Shown: positions 19,015 to 29,299, counted from the stretch's first letter. The stretch is 64,000 nt of DNA from Allokutzneria sp. NRRL B-24872 (GCF_002155965.1 NZ_MUMH01000042.1:1-64000); one strand, 5' to 3'. A program made the numbers and translations. The notes: generated from the sequence alone by a model not told the origin.

Positions 19015-21309
19015 ATGAGCCGCAAGCCCCCGGAGCACGACGTCGACGAGTCCGAGCTGGTCGTCAGCAAGCCGAAGGAGTGGGCGGCGGGCCTTCCCGG
19101 CGTCGCCGTCTCGCTCAAGCGCAGCGTCGAGCAGATGGGCGTCGGGCGCACGGTGCGGTCGCTGAAGGTGCTCAACCAGCACAACGGCGTCGACTGCCCG
19201 GGGTGCGCGTGGCCGGAGGCGCAGGGCCACCGCAAGCTCGCGGAGTTCTGCGAGAACGGCGCGAAGGCGATCGCCGAGGAGGCCACGCGGCGGCGCGTCG
19301 ACCGCGAGTTCTTCGCCAGGCACGGCATCGCCGAGCTGGCCGGGAAGTCCGACTACTGGCTGGGCCAGCAGGGCCGCATCACCGAGCCGATGGTGTTGCG
19401 GCGCGGGGAAACCCACTACTCGCCGATCTCGTGGGACGGCGCGTTCGAGATCATCGCGGAGCAGCTCAACGGCCTCGCGAGCCCCGATGAGGCGATCTTC
19501 TACACCTCCGGCCGCACGAGCAACGAGGCCGCGTTCCTCTACCAGCTGTTCTGCCGCGGCTACGGCACGAACAACCTGCCCGACTGCTCGAACATGTGCC
19601 ACGAGTCCTCCGGCGCGGCGCTCAAGGAGACCATCGGCATCGGCAAGGGCTCGGTGTCGCTGGAGGACGTGGAGTCGGCCGATCTGCTCATCGTGGTGGG
19701 CCAGAACCCCGGCACCAACCACCCGCGCATGCTCTCCTCGCTGGAGGTCGCGAAGAAGCGCGGCGCGCGCGTCGTCGCGGTGAACCCCTTGCCAGAAGCC
19801 GGTTTGCTGCGCTTCAAGAACCCGCAGAACATCAGCGGCCTGGTGGGCAGGGGCACCGCGCTCTCCGACGAGTTCTGCCAGATCAAGCTCGGCGGCGACC
19901 TCGCGTTCTTCCAAGCGCTGGGGCACCTCGTGCTCGCGGCGGAGGACGCGGCGCCGGGAGCCGTGCTGGACCGCGCGTTCATCGACGCGCACACCCACGG
20001 CTTCGACGCCTACGTCGAGCAGGTCCGCGATCTCGACTGGGACGCCGTCGACGCCGCTACCGGTGTGCCGCGCGAGCAGATCGCCGAGGTCTCGCGGATG
20101 CTGGTCGACTCCAAGCGGACGATCATCTGCTGGGCCATGGGGCTCACCCAGCACAAGCACTCCGTTCCGACGATCCGCGAGATCGTGAACGTGTTGCTGC
20201 TGCGCGGAATGATCGGCAAGCCGGGTGCGGGCGTGTGCCCGGTGCGCGGTCACTCCAACGTGCAGGGCGACCGCACGATGGGCATCTGGGAGAAGATGCC
20301 GGAGGAGTTCATGTCCGCGCTGGAGCAGGAGTTCTCCATCTCCGTTCCGCGCAGGCACGGATACGACACCGTGGACTCGCTGCGCGCGATGCGCGACGGC
20401 CGTGCTTCGGTGTTCTTCGCGATGGGCGGCAACTTCGTCTCCGCGACGCCGGACACCAAGCTCACCGAGCGCGCGCTGTCGTCCTGCGCGCTGACCGTCA
20501 ACGTCTCGACGAAGCTCAACCGCTCGCACGTCGTGCCCGGCGAGATTTCCCTTGTCCTGCCGACTCTTGGGCGCACCGAGCGCGATGTTCAGCAGAGCGG
20601 CGAGCAATTCGTCAGCGTCGAGGACTCGATGTCCGTCGTGCACAGCTCTCGTGGCCGCAACGCCCCGGCCAGCGAGCACCTGCTCTCCGAGATCGCGATC
20701 GTCGCGCGCATGGCCCGCAAGGTCCTCGGCGCGGAGCACCCGATCCCCTGGGAGGACTTCGAGTCCGACTACGACCGCGTCCGCGATCGCATCGAGCGCG
20801 TGGTCCCCGGCTTCGCCAACTACAACGAGCGCGTGCGCGACAAGGACGGTTTCGTACTGCCACATCCGCCGCGCGACAGCCGCGAGTTCCGCACCACCAC
20901 GGGGAAAGCGAACTTCACGGCGAACACCTTCGAGGCGCCGCACATCCCCGAAGGCCGTCTGCTGCTGCAAACCCTGCGCAGCCACGACCAGTTCAACACC
21001 ACGATCTACGGCCTGGACGACCGCTACCGGGGTGTGAAGGACGCGCGGCGCGTGGTGTTCGTCAACCCCGACGACCTCACGGAACTCGGCGTCGCGGACG
21101 GCGCGGCGGTCGACCTGGTCAGTGAGTGGGCGGGTGACGAGGACCGCACGGCGGAGCGCTTCCGGGTCGTGGCCTATCCCACGGCGCGGGGCTGCGCGGC
21201 AGCCTACTTCCCCGAGGCGAACGCGTTGGTGCCACTGGACTCCACGGCGGAGATCTCCAACACCCCGACGTCGAAGTCCATCGTGATCCGGCTGGTTCCC
21301 AGGAGCTAG
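19015..21309 (+). CDS. FdhF/YdeP-like molybdopterin oxidoreductase
   Basis: A 764-aa molybdopterin-dependent oxidoreductase of the FdhF/YdeP group, related to formate dehydrogenase alpha subunits. Visible parts are an N-terminal GVDCPGCAWPE, the cofactor-binding stretch FYTSGRTSNEAAFLYQ, the SNMCHESSG segment with the Cys or adjacent residues expected near the metal, VVGQNPGTNHPRM, and a C-terminal dinucleotide-binding domain (TTGKANFTANTF, SNTPTSKS). There is no twin-Arg signal, so it is cytoplasmic. Whether it oxidises formate is not shown by sequence; YdeP relatives lack a proven substrate. Nearby fdhD, an OFA transporter and a CoA-transferase point to formate or oxalate. ATG at 19015 follows the TetR stop by 4 bp. 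Confidence 0.85.
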   Translation: MSRKPPEHDVDESELVVSKPKEWAAGLPGVAVSLKRSVEQMGVGRTVRSLKVLNQHNGVDCPGCAWPEAQGHRKLAEFCENGAKAIAEEATRRRVDREFFARHGIAELAGKSDYWLGQQGRITEPMVLRRGETHYSPISWDGAFEIIAEQLNGLASPDEAIFYTSGRTSNEAAFLYQLFCRGYGTNNLPDCSNMCHESSGAALKETIGIGKGSVSLEDVESADLLIVVGQNPGTNHPRMLSSLEVAKKRGARVVAVNPLPEAGLLRFKNPQNISGLVGRGTALSDEFCQIKLGGDLAFFQALGHLVLAAEDAAPGAVLDRAFIDAHTHGFDAYVEQVRDLDWDAVDAATGVPREQIAEVSRMLVDSKRTIICWAMGLTQHKHSVPTIREIVNVLLLRGMIGKPGAGVCPVRGHSNVQGDRTMGIWEKMPEEFMSALEQEFSISVPRRHGYDTVDSLRAMRDGRASVFFAMGGNFVSATPDTKLTERALSSCALTVNVSTKLNRSHVVPGEISLVLPTLGRTERDVQQSGEQFVSVEDSMSVVHSSRGRNAPASEHLLSEIAIVARMARKVLGAEHPIPWEDFESDYDRVRDRIERVVPGFANYNERVRDKDGFVLPHPPRDSREFRTTTGKANFTANTFEAPHIPEGRLLLQTLRSHDQFNTTIYGLDDRYRGVKDARRVVFVNPDDLTELGVADGAAVDLVSEWAGDEDRTAERFRVVAYPTARGCAAAYFPEANALVPLDSTAEISNTPTSKSIVIRLVPRS

Positions 21310-22628
21310 CCCGCGGTGCCGGGTTCGTGGTGGCGCGGGTGCACCGGCCGCACGAGCTCGTTCGCCACGAACGCGATCACCAGCAAGCCGATCACGATGG
21401 AGAACGAGGCGGTGTACAGCTCCGGTCCCGACCTGCCCGCCGCCTTCTGCGCGTCGGCAACGGCGTTGATGATCAGCGGACCGAGCACTCCGGCGAGCGA
21501 CCACGCGGTGAGCAGTCGCCCGTGGATCGCGCCGACCTGATAGGCGCCGAAGAGGTCCTTCAGGTAGGCCGGGATCGTGGCGAAACCGCCGCCGTAGAAG
21601 GACAGGATCACCATCGCGCAGAGGATGAACAGGGGCTTGGAGGTATCGCCCAGCAACGCGATCGCCAGGTAGAGCAGCGCCCCGACGCCGAGGTAGAGGC
21701 GGTAGATGTTCTTGCGGCCGATGACGTCCGAAGTGGACGACCACACGAAGCGCCCGAGCATGTTCACCAGCGACAGCAACGCGACGAAGCCGGCCGCGGC
21801 ACCGACGCTGACCGGAAACGCGCTGTCCGCGAAGAAGTCGCGGATCATCGGCGCGGCCTTCTCCAGGATTCCGATGCCCGCGGTCACGTTGAAGCACAGG
21901 ACCACCCACAGGCACCAGAACTGCGGAGTCCGGATCGCGTTGCGCGCCGACACGTTCACCACGCTGGCGGCGGGCTTCGCCGAAGCGACCGAGCTCGGCG
22001 GACGCCAGTCGTCGGCGGGCACGCGCACCAGCAGCACGCCCATCGTCATGAACACCGCGTAGACCAGGCCGTGCACCAGGAACGTGGCTGCGATGCCCGA
22101 GGCGTCCTTGCCGAAGCCCTCCAGCATCGCGGCCGACCACGGCGAGGCGATCAGCGCTCCGCCGCCGAAGCCCATGATCGCGATGCCGGTGGCCATGCCG
22201 GGCCGGTCGGGAAACCACTTGATCAGCGTGGACACCGGCGAGATGTAGCCGATGCCGAGCCCGATGCCGCCGATCACCCCGTAGCCGAGCACCACCAGCC
22301 AGTACTGCGCGGTGGCCGCTCCGAGCGCTGACACCAGGAAGCCGGAGCAGAAGCACACGGTGGAGACGAACATCGCCCACCGTGGTCCGTTGCGCTCAAC
22401 CAGTGTTCCGCCGAACGCCGCCGACAGGCCGAGCATCACGATGCCGAGCTGGAACGGCAGCGCGCTCTGTGTTCCGCTGAGCCCGAGCGCGCCTTCCAGA
22501 GGCGGCTTGAACACGCTCCACGCGTAGGCTTGGCCGATCGAGAGGTGCACGGCCAATGCGGCCGGTGGGACCAACCACCGGCTCCATCCAGGGGAAGCGA
22601 CGGTGCGGGCACGACTGAGAAAGTCCAC
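21306..22628 (-). CDS. MFS transporter, oxalate/formate antiporter (OFA) family
   Basis: A 440-aa transporter with 12 predicted spans in two halves. The N-terminal AVHLSIGQAYAWSVFKPPL and the loop GYGVIGGIGLGIGYISPVS are typical of the OFA family, whose best-known member OxlT exchanges oxalate for formate. The substrate here is inferred from family and neighbours only. GTG at 22628 (VDFLSRARTV) has GGGAGGAG upstream at good spacing; longer frames begin without one. It converges with the FdhF-like gene: the four bases CTAG at 21306-21309 hold both stop codons. It is divergent from fdhD. Confidence 0.85.
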   Translation of the reverse strand: MDFLSRARTVASPGWSRWLVPPAALAVHLSIGQAYAWSVFKPPLEGALGLSGTQSALPFQLGIVMLGLSAAFGGTLVERNGPRWAMFVSTVCFCSGFLVSALGAATAQYWLVVLGYGVIGGIGLGIGYISPVSTLIKWFPDRPGMATGIAIMGFGGGALIASPWSAAMLEGFGKDASGIAATFLVHGLVYAVFMTMGVLLVRVPADDWRPPSSVASAKPAASVVNVSARNAIRTPQFWCLWVVLCFNVTAGIGILEKAAPMIRDFFADSAFPVSVGAAAGFVALLSLVNMLGRFVWSSTSDVIGRKNIYRLYLGVGALLYLAIALLGDTSKPLFILCAMVILSFYGGGFATIPAYLKDLFGAYQVGAIHGRLLTAWSLAGVLGPLIINAVADAQKAAGRSGPELYTASFSIVIGLLVIAFVANELVRPVHPRHHEPGTAG

Positions 22629-22706
22629 CGAGCTCCTCCCACGGCCAGAAATGCAACATAAACTCACAATTGGGATCTGTCACCCCGAGCCGAGGAGGCG
22701 GTCCAC

Positions 22707-23527
<821 letters not shown>

Positions 23528-23531
<4 letters not shown>

Positions 23532-24709
23532 GCGGTCCTCTCACCGGCGTCGTCGTGGTCAGCCTGGAGCAGGCCGTCGCGGTGCCCTACGCCTCCCGGC
23601 TGCTCGCCGACCTCGGCGCCCGCGTGATCAAGGTCGAACGCGTCGACGGCGGCGACTTCGCGCGGCACTACGACAACGCGTGCGGCGAGGTCTCCTCGTA
23701 CTTCGCGTGGGTCAACGGCGGCAAGGAGTCGATCACCCTCGACTTCAAGCTCCCCGAGGGCCGCGAGGTCCTGACCAGGCTCGTCGAGCGCGCGGACGTG
23801 GTGCTGTGCAACCTCTCCCCCGCCGCGGCCCGTCGTCTCGGTGTGGACGCGGAAACGTTGCGCGCGGACCGCCCGGAGCTGATCGTCGGCGAGCTGTCCG
23901 GCTACGGCGACGGCGGCCCCTACTCGGAGCGCAAGGCCTACGACGCGCTCGTGCAGTCCGAAGCCGGACTGATCGAGCTGACCGGCGAGGGCGAGGTGAC
24001 CGCTCGCACAGGCATCTCCGTCGCCGACATCTCCGGCGGAGTCCACCTGCACTCCGCCGTGCTGGCCGCGCTCTACCACCGCGAACGGACCGGCGAAGGC
24101 ACCGCGCTGCGCCTGTCGCTGCTGGAGTCGCTGGCGGAGTGGGTGCAGCAGCCGCTGCTCTACGCGACCGGCACCGGCAAGATCCCGCCCCGCTCGGGCG
24201 CCCACCACGCCAGCATCGCGCCGTACGGGCCGTTCCGGTGCGGTGACGGCGGGTCCGTGCACCTCGCTGTCCAGAACGAGCCGCAGTGGACTCGCCTGTG
24301 CGCACGCGTCCTCAACCGCCCGGAGCTGGCGACCGATCCCCGCTTCACCACGGTGGCATCGCGCGTGGAGCACCGCGAGGCGCTGCACGCCGAGCTGCAC
24401 GCGGTCTTCGCGGGGATGACCGCCGAGGGGTTGCTGGCCGCCCTCGACGCCGCCGACGTGCCCGCTTCGCGCACGCGGGACGTCCTTGGTCTGGCCGAGC
24501 ACCCTCAGCTCGCGGCACGGGAGCGGTGGCACGAGGTGCCCGCTCCCGGCGCGAGTCCCCGGATGCTCCGGCCGCCCGTGGACGCCACGCACTGGAGCTG
24601 GTCCCCGGGCGCCATCCCCCGGTTGGGGCAGCACACCGAGGCGATCTTGAGCTGGCTGGGCTACGACGAACGGAGTGCCCGTGAACTCCGCGAAAAGGGA
24701 GCCGTCTGA
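23528..24709 (+). CDS. CaiB/BaiF-family (class III) CoA-transferase
   Basis: A 393-aa enzyme moving CoA between carboxylic acids. It shows the family N-terminus (LEQAVAVPYASRLLADLGA with ARVIKVER) and the catalytic Asp in GISVADISGG (D167, at the place of Asp169 in formyl-CoA transferase Frc). Candidates include formyl-CoA:oxalate transfer, given the OFA transporter and fdhD next door, but the family is broad and substrate cannot be read from sequence. The ATG overlaps the fdhD stop (ATGA), so the two are translated together. No oxalyl-CoA decarboxylase gene lies in the window. Confidence 0.88.
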
Positions 24710-24724
24710 CAACCCCCTTTCGAG

Positions 24725-24751
24725 TGTGAGGCGGATCACTGAGGATAAATT
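24725..24751 (+). promoter_or_regulatory. CRP/GlxR-like box and -10 box before the esterase gene
   Basis: TGTGA-ggcgga-TCACT (24725-24740) fits the CRP-type pattern TGTGA-N6-TCACA with one mismatch. A -10-like TAAATT follows at 24746-24751, so a bound protein would cover the -35 zone and probably repress. A second GTGATC lies at 24755-24760. The leader to the GTG start is then about 85 nt. Confidence 0.4.
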
Positions 24752-24841
24752 CCGTGTGATCGGTAACGAGAATGGCCTGAGGCGCGTCACAAGGGGGTGC
24801 GGGGACGATTTCCGTCCCGCGCTCGCAGGGGGAGGTTCAGC

Positions 24842-25756
24842 GTGGCCCAGGGGGGCAGTCACCGCCGCGTCGTGAGGCGCACGGTGCTGATGGGAGCAGC
24901 CGCGGGGGCGGCGGCCACGGTCACTCTCGGGGTGACAGCGGGCAGCGGGGCGCTGCGCAACGCCGAGAAGGGGGTCAAGCCTCCCGCTCCGGCGCCGAGC
25001 AGCACGCCCGCGCTCGCCTCAGCGCCTTCGCGCGGGGTGATGCGGGTGGAGCAGGTCCGCTCCGCCTACCGCAGGCAGAGCGTGGAGATCGCCACCTTCC
25101 TGCCCAGCAACACCAGCAAGGACCTGCCCGTCTGCCTGCTACTGCACGGCCGCTTCGGCAACGCCCGCTCCGCGCCCGGCGGCGACCTCGCGGGCGCGCT
25201 CGCCTCCGCCGTCGCCAAGGGCCACGTCAAGCCGTTCGCCTTCGTGGCCGTGGACGGCGGCGCCAACACCTACTGGCACCAGCAGCAGAACGACAACCCG
25301 ATGGCGATGCTGCTGGAGGAGATCCCGACCTGGCTCGCCGAGCGCGGCCTCGGCGGTCCCGACGGCAAGCCCTTCGCCGTCTCCGGCATCTCCATGGGCG
25401 GCTTCGGCGCGTTCCTCTACGCCCGGCGCCGCCAGGAGCGCCGCGACCCGGTGAGCGCCATCGCCGCGATCTCACCCGCGCTGATCACCTCGTGGGGCGA
25501 GATGAGCAAGCGCAAGGCGTTCCGCGACCAGGCCGAGTGGGCCTCCATGGACCCGCTGCGCAACCTCGACAAGCACGGCGGCGCCAAGGTCGGCATGTGG
25601 TGCGGCACCGAGGACAGCTTCATCACCGGTGTCCGCCAGTACATCCAGCGCGCCCGCCCCGTGGTCGCCGCCACCGGCCCTGGCGGCCACAACCAGGTCT
25701 TCTACAACCGGGTCCTGCCCGACGTGGTCCGCTTCGTCGGCCGCCACCTCCCCTGA
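24842..25756 (+). CDS. Exported esterase D-like alpha/beta hydrolase
   Basis: A 304-aa serine esterase of the alpha/beta-hydrolase fold. The N-terminus has twin arginines followed by a hydrophobic stretch (RRVVRRTVLMGAAAGAAATV), which suggests Tat export. After a Pro/Ser-rich linker comes LPVCLLLHGRFGN (oxyanion strand) and the nucleophile elbow SGISMGGFGAF; Asp in GTEDSF and His in GPGGHNQVFY complete a triad. It resembles the esterase D/FrmB and mycolyltransferase-like group. GTG at 24842 is preceded by GGGGGAGG six bases away. Not clearly tied to its neighbours. Confidence 0.82.
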   Translation: MAQGGSHRRVVRRTVLMGAAAGAAATVTLGVTAGSGALRNAEKGVKPPAPAPSSTPALASAPSRGVMRVEQVRSAYRRQSVEIATFLPSNTSKDLPVCLLLHGRFGNARSAPGGDLAGALASAVAKGHVKPFAFVAVDGGANTYWHQQQNDNPMAMLLEEIPTWLAERGLGGPDGKPFAVSGISMGGFGAFLYARRRQERRDPVSAIAAISPALITSWGEMSKRKAFRDQAEWASMDPLRNLDKHGGAKVGMWCGTEDSFITGVRQYIQRARPVVAATGPGGHNQVFYNRVLPDVVRFVGRHLP

Positions 25757-25783
25757 CGCAGGCGTGTCAGATAGGGTGAGCAT

Positions 25784-26056
25784 GTGACACACGCAGAAGT
25801 TTCAGTCAACGAGCAGGGCAGGGTGACCATTCCTGCCCAGTTGCGCGCTGAACTCGGTCTGCGTCCAGGTTCTCGAGTGGTGGCCTACACCGAGAACGGT
25901 CGCCTCGTGCTCGAGGACCGCGATCACCTCCTGGCGCGCATTCAGGACGAGGTGGCCCGCACGGACGTCGGCAGGGGCAGCGCGGTGAAGGCCCTGCTGG
26001 TTGAACGCCGCACGGAAGCCAAGCGCGAGCAGGCCGAAGAGGACTGCACCTCGTGA
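25784..26056 (+). CDS. vapB: AbrB/MazE-type antitoxin (VapB)
   Basis: A 90-aa antitoxin with an N-terminal SpoVT-AbrB swapped-hairpin DNA-binding domain (VNEQGRVTIPAQLRAELGL, residues ~8-45) and a charged C-terminal tail (ALLVERRTEAKREQAEED) expected to wrap around the toxin. It begins with GTG at 25784 and its stop overlaps the toxin start (GTGA). Antitoxin first and toxin second is the usual VapBC order, and the pair probably represses its own promoter. Confidence 0.88.
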   Translation: MTHAEVSVNEQGRVTIPAQLRAELGLRPGSRVVAYTENGRLVLEDRDHLLARIQDEVARTDVGRGSAVKALLVERRTEAKREQAEEDCTS

Positions 26057-26430
26057 CAGTCGTGCTTGACGCGTCCGCTGTGCTCGCTCTGCTCTACCGG
26101 GAGCCCGGCCAAGAGGTGGTTCGTGAACTCCTCGACGGAAGCCGGATCTCCACCGTCAACTGGTCCGAGGTCGTTCAGAAACTCACCCAGCGAGGTAGTT
26201 CGCCCGACATCGCGACCTACCTCTTGGCGCTGGGCGTGGCGGTGGAGCCCTTCACCCAGGACGACGCCGAACTCGCCGCCGCCCTGTACTCGCGGACGAA
26301 GCAGTCCGGCCTGTCGCTGGGCGATCGTGCGTGCCTGGCACTCGCCGCACGCCTGAACGCACCCGCGCTCACTGCGGACAAGGCGTGGGCCGCGGCCGAC
26401 ACCGATGTCGAGGTCCGACTCATCCGCTGA
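26053..26430 (+). CDS. vapC: PIN-domain ribonuclease toxin (VapC)
   Basis: A 125-aa PIN-domain RNase. The four acidic residues expected in the active site are visible: D6 in VVLDASAVLAL, E in NWSEVVQK, D in LGDRACLALA and D in ALTADKAW. Such toxins cut tRNA or rRNA and are neutralised by the AbrB-type partner coded just upstream, with which it overlaps by 4 bases. It is followed by a 61-bp palindrome. Confidence 0.9.
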   Translation: MTVVLDASAVLALLYREPGQEVVRELLDGSRISTVNWSEVVQKLTQRGSSPDIATYLLALGVAVEPFTQDDAELAAALYSRTKQSGLSLGDRACLALAARLNAPALTADKAWAAADTDVEVRLIR

Positions 26431-26450
26431 CCCACCAGCCGCTGTTCTTC

Positions 26451-26511
26451 GCGTTTTGGCTACTTCTTGTGAATTGAGAGCGCTCTCATTCGCAACGCGT
26501 TGCCACATCGC
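26451..26511. repeat. GAGCGCTC-centred intergenic palindrome, copy A
   Basis: An imperfect palindrome with the perfect core TGAGAGCGCTCTCA at 26475-26488. The arms pair as GCG..TGGC.AC...TTG.GAA against TTCGCAAC.CGTTGCCA..CGC. It shares most bases with copy B (49174). It lies between the convergent vapC and recR genes and could act as a two-way terminator. Confidence 0.7.
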
Positions 26512-26531
26512 TGGGAGGGGGCCGCCCGCGG

Positions 26532-27140
26532 TCACATGGCGCGGCGGCCGGAGAGGGCTCGGCCCAGGGTGAGCTCGTCGGCGAACTCGAGGTCTCCGCC
26601 CATGGGCAGACCCGAGGCCAGACGGGTGACCGTGAGGCCGGGGAAGTCCTTGAGCATGCGCATCAGGTAGGTCGCCGTCGCCTCGCCCTCGGTGTTCGGG
26701 TCGGTGGCGATGATGATCTCCGAGATGTCCACGCCGTCGAGCGTGGTGCCGATCCTGGACAGCAGCTCGCGGATGCGCAGCTGGTCAGGACCCACGCCGG
26801 ACAACGGGTCCAGCGCGCCGCCGAGCACGTGGTAGCGGCCCTTGAACTCCCGCGTGCGCTCGACCGCGAGCACGTCCTTGGGCTCCTCGACCACGCACAC
26901 CACCGACAGGTCGCGGCGCGGGTCGCGGCAGATGCGGCAGGTGGTCTCCTCGGAGACGTTGCCGCAGACGTCGCAGAACTGGATGCCCTCCTTGACCTTC
27001 TGCAGGACCTCCTGCAGCCGGGTCACGTCGGCGGGCTCGGCGGCGAGCAGGTGGAAGGCGATGCGCTGCGCGCTCTTCGGCCCGACGCCGGGCAACCGGC
27101 CGAGCTCGTCGATCAGGTCCTGGACCGGTCCCTCGTACAC
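26532..27140 (-). CDS. recR: Recombination mediator RecR
   Basis: A 202-aa protein that works with RecF/RecO to load RecA on gapped DNA. It shows the helix-hairpin-helix [19 protein letters not shown], a Cys4 zinc finger (CDVCG...CRIC, C56/C59/C68/C71), the TOPRIM core ([14 protein letters not shown]), and Walker-like [11 protein letters not shown] at 27140 starts VYEGPVQDL, the family N-terminus. It lies 12 bp after the ebfC stop in the same operon, as in mycobacteria. Confidence 0.97.
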   Translation of the reverse strand: MYEGPVQDLIDELGRLPGVGPKSAQRIAFHLLAAEPADVTRLQEVLQKVKEGIQFCDVCGNVSEETTCRICRDPRRDLSVVCVVEEPKDVLAVERTREFKGRYHVLGGALDPLSGVGPDQLRIRELLSRIGTTLDGVDISEIIIATDPNTEGEATATYLMRMLKDFPGLTVTRLASGLPMGGDLEFADELTLGRALSGRRAM

Positions 27141-27152
27141 GTCGCTGCGCGC

Positions 27153-27488
27153 CTACATTCCGGGGAGCTGGAACCCGCCACCGAGACCGCCCGCCAGCGG
27201 GCCCATGGTGCGCTGGGCCAGCTCCTGCGCGTTGGTGTTGGCGTCGCGGACCGCGGCGACCACCAGGTCGGCCAGCGTGTCCGGGTCCTCGGGGTCGATG
27301 ACCTTGGGGTCGATCGTCAGCGCCTTCAGCTCGCCAGCGCCCGAGACCGTCGCGGTGACCAGGCCACCACCGGCGTTGCCGGAGACCTCGGCGTCGGCCA
27401 GCTCCTGCTGGGCGACCATGAGCTGCTGCTGCATCTGCTGGGCCTGCTGCAGGATCTGCTGCATGTCGGGCATGCCACCGGGCTGCAA
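27153..27488 (-). CDS. ebfC: YbaB/EbfC nucleoid-associated protein
   Basis: A 111-aa DNA-binding dimer of the YbaB/EbfC family. It has a Gln-rich N-terminal helix ([19 protein letters not shown]), the conserved [22 protein letters not shown] sheet, and a Gly-rich tail. The TTG at 27488 is taken as the start (LQPGGMPDM): GAGGAG lies six bases upstream and family members often begin MQPGG. It precedes recR, the standard pairing across bacteria. Confidence 0.93.
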   Translation of the reverse strand: MQPGGMPDMQQILQQAQQMQQQLMVAQQELADAEVSGNAGGGLVTATVSGAGELKALTIDPKVIDPEDPDTLADLVVAAVRDANTNAQELAQRTMGPLAGGLGGGFQLPGM

Positions 27489-27572
27489 GACGGCTCCTCT
27501 CGGCGAGCTGTGCTCCGGAAAGGCACAGCATGCGGTCAGGGTAGTCGCGCACCGTCTGGCACCGTGTACCGC

Positions 27573-28406
27573 GTGCGACGCCGTGATGTGAGCATCCTCC
27601 TTGCCGGATCGGTTGCCCTGGTCTTCACCGCCTGCGGTGGACCTGCGGAGACCCCGCCGTCGAGTGCTGCGCCCGAACCCACGTCGATGTCCGTTGGGAG
27701 TCCGCCGATCACCGCCGATCCGACCACAGCCCCCGCGAGCCCCAGCGCCAGCGCGCTCGCGGGCAGGACCGTGGTGCTCGACCCAGGCCACAACGGCCGC
27801 AACTCCTCGAACCCCGGCGCGATCAACAAGCCCGTCCCGGACGGCCGCGGCGGCACGAAGGCGTGCAACACCACGGGAACCGCGACCAACGCCGGTTACT
27901 CCGAGCACGCCTTCACCTGGGACGTCGCCGTTCGCGTGCGCGAGGCGCTGACCGCGCGCGGCGTCAAGGTGGTCATGACGCGCGAGGACGACAACGGCGT
28001 CGGCCCCTGCGTCGACGAGCGCGCGAAGATCGGCAACCGCTCGACCGCCGACGCGGTGGTCTCCATCCACGCCGACGGCTCGAACTCCGCCTCAGCGCGC
28101 GGTTTCCACATCATCCACTCGGCGCCGCCGCTGAACTCCGCGCAGCGCGAGCCGTCGACGAAGCTCGCGGGCGCCCTGCGCGACACCTTGCGCGCCAAGG
28201 GTTTCCCGGTGTCCAACTACATCGGCTCGAACGGTCTGCACGGCAGGCCGGACATCGCGGGCATGAACCACTCCACCCGCCCGGCCGTCATGGTCGAGTG
28301 CGGCAACATGCGGCACCCGGAGGACGCCGCCCAGCTCTCCAGCGCGGTGGGCCGGGCCAAGTACGCGAGCGCGATCTCCGACGGACTGCTCCGCTACCTG
28401 GGGTAA
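27573..28406 (+). CDS. N-acetylmuramoyl-L-alanine amidase (Amidase_3), lipoprotein
   Basis: A zinc amidase that cuts the bond between MurNAc and L-Ala in peptidoglycan. The signal peptide ends in a lipobox (ALVFTACG), and a Pro/Ser/Thr linker (~25-65) leads to the catalytic domain. Zinc ligands are in [16 protein letters not shown] and SIHADGS; the catalytic Glu is in VMVECGNM. The sequence and its place beside ebfC-recR match M. tuberculosis Rv3717, which acts on peptide fragments. The start is not certain: GTG at 27573 is used, GTG at 27564 is also in frame, and neither has a strong ribosome site. Confidence 0.9.
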   Translation: MRRRDVSILLAGSVALVFTACGGPAETPPSSAAPEPTSMSVGSPPITADPTTAPASPSASALAGRTVVLDPGHNGRNSSNPGAINKPVPDGRGGTKACNTTGTATNAGYSEHAFTWDVAVRVREALTARGVKVVMTREDDNGVGPCVDERAKIGNRSTADAVVSIHADGSNSASARGFHIIHSAPPLNSAQREPSTKLAGALRDTLRAKGFPVSNYIGSNGLHGRPDIAGMNHSTRPAVMVECGNMRHPEDAAQLSSAVGRAKYASAISDGLLRYLG

Positions 28407-28501
28407 CCGGCTAGCCCAAGCGGTCTCCGGCGGGCGCCGAGTTGGTATCGATCGCCCGAACGAGTGCGGCACCGGCTGGCCGGAGAGCTATCACTTCAGC
28501 C

Positions 28502-29299
28502 ATGAGCAGCACCCTCGCCGACATCGTGGTTGCGAAGGACGCCACGCGCATCGCCCTGTCCGTGATCAGCGCGCTCGTGCTGCTCGCGGGGGTGTACTGG
28601 CAGCTGCGCAGGCGCACCACGCGGCGCTCGCTGCTGCGCGCCCGCGTCGAGGAGATCGGTGAAGCCTCCGGCGGCAAGCGCGGCGCGACGCTGCGCCTGG
28701 TGTCCGGGGCGCGCGACGGGGAGCTGGTCGAACTGGCACCGACCCGCCTCACCGTTGAGGTCGGTGACGACGTCCAGGTCCACCCCTGCCTCGAACACCC
28801 CGCCGCGCTCCGGCTGACCGGCACTCCGCGCACGGTGATGCCCGGCGCGCTGATCGGCTATGGCGTGCTGCTGCTCGCCGCCGCGTGGATCGCCCCGCCA
28901 AGGGCCGCCGAGCTGGTCGAGCTGGCCCCGCTGGTGTTCCCGCTGTTCTCCGGCCTGCTCGTGGTGACGGGGGTCGGCGTGCTCGTCGGCGCGCTGCGCT
29001 TCGCGCGGGCCTCGCGCAAGGTCGGCGGCATGATCGTGGCCCACCGCTCGCGCTCCGGTGAGACCACCTACGAGCCCCAGGTGGAGTACGAGATCGACGG
29101 CCGCGTGCGGCGCAGCTGGACCGGCGCGCGTCGGCAGAGCTCCGCCGACGTGGGCAAACGCGTGCGCGTCTACGTCGACCCGCGCGCTCCCGCCGTCGGC
29201 ACGCTCTACACGGTGTGGACGTGGATCTTCCCGATCACCCTGCTCGTGCTGGGCCTGGTGGGCCTCACCACCGGCGCCGCGTTCCTGCGCTGGTGGTGA
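28502..29299 (+). CDS. DUF3592-like membrane protein
   Basis: A 265-aa membrane protein with a first span near residues 12-33, a soluble stretch, two spans (~118-165), a beta domain of the DUF3592 kind (MIVAHRSRSGETTYEPQVEYEIDGRVRRSW with VRVYVDPRAP) and a final span (WIFPITLLVLGLVGLTTG). DUF3592 proteins are common in actinobacteria and have no assigned role. ATG at 28502; no neighbour shares an operon with it. The stop is followed at once by palindrome copy C. Confidence 0.65.
   Translation: MSSTLADIVVAKDATRIALSVISALVLLAGVYWQLRRRTTRRSLLRARVEEIGEASGGKRGATLRLVSGARDGELVELAPTRLTVEVGDDVQVHPCLEHPAALRLTGTPRTVMPGALIGYGVLLLAAAWIAPPRAAELVELAPLVFPLFSGLLVVTGVGVLVGALRFARASRKVGGMIVAHRSRSGETTYEPQVEYEIDGRVRRSWTGARRQSSADVGKRVRVYVDPRAPAVGTLYTVWTWIFPITLLVLGLVGLTTGAAFLRWW

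Noticed and set aside
18964-22380. A long minus-strand frame opposite the FdhF-like gene
   Set aside because: Arg/Val-rich low-complexity product without domains; explained by the high-GC antisense frame of a real gene.
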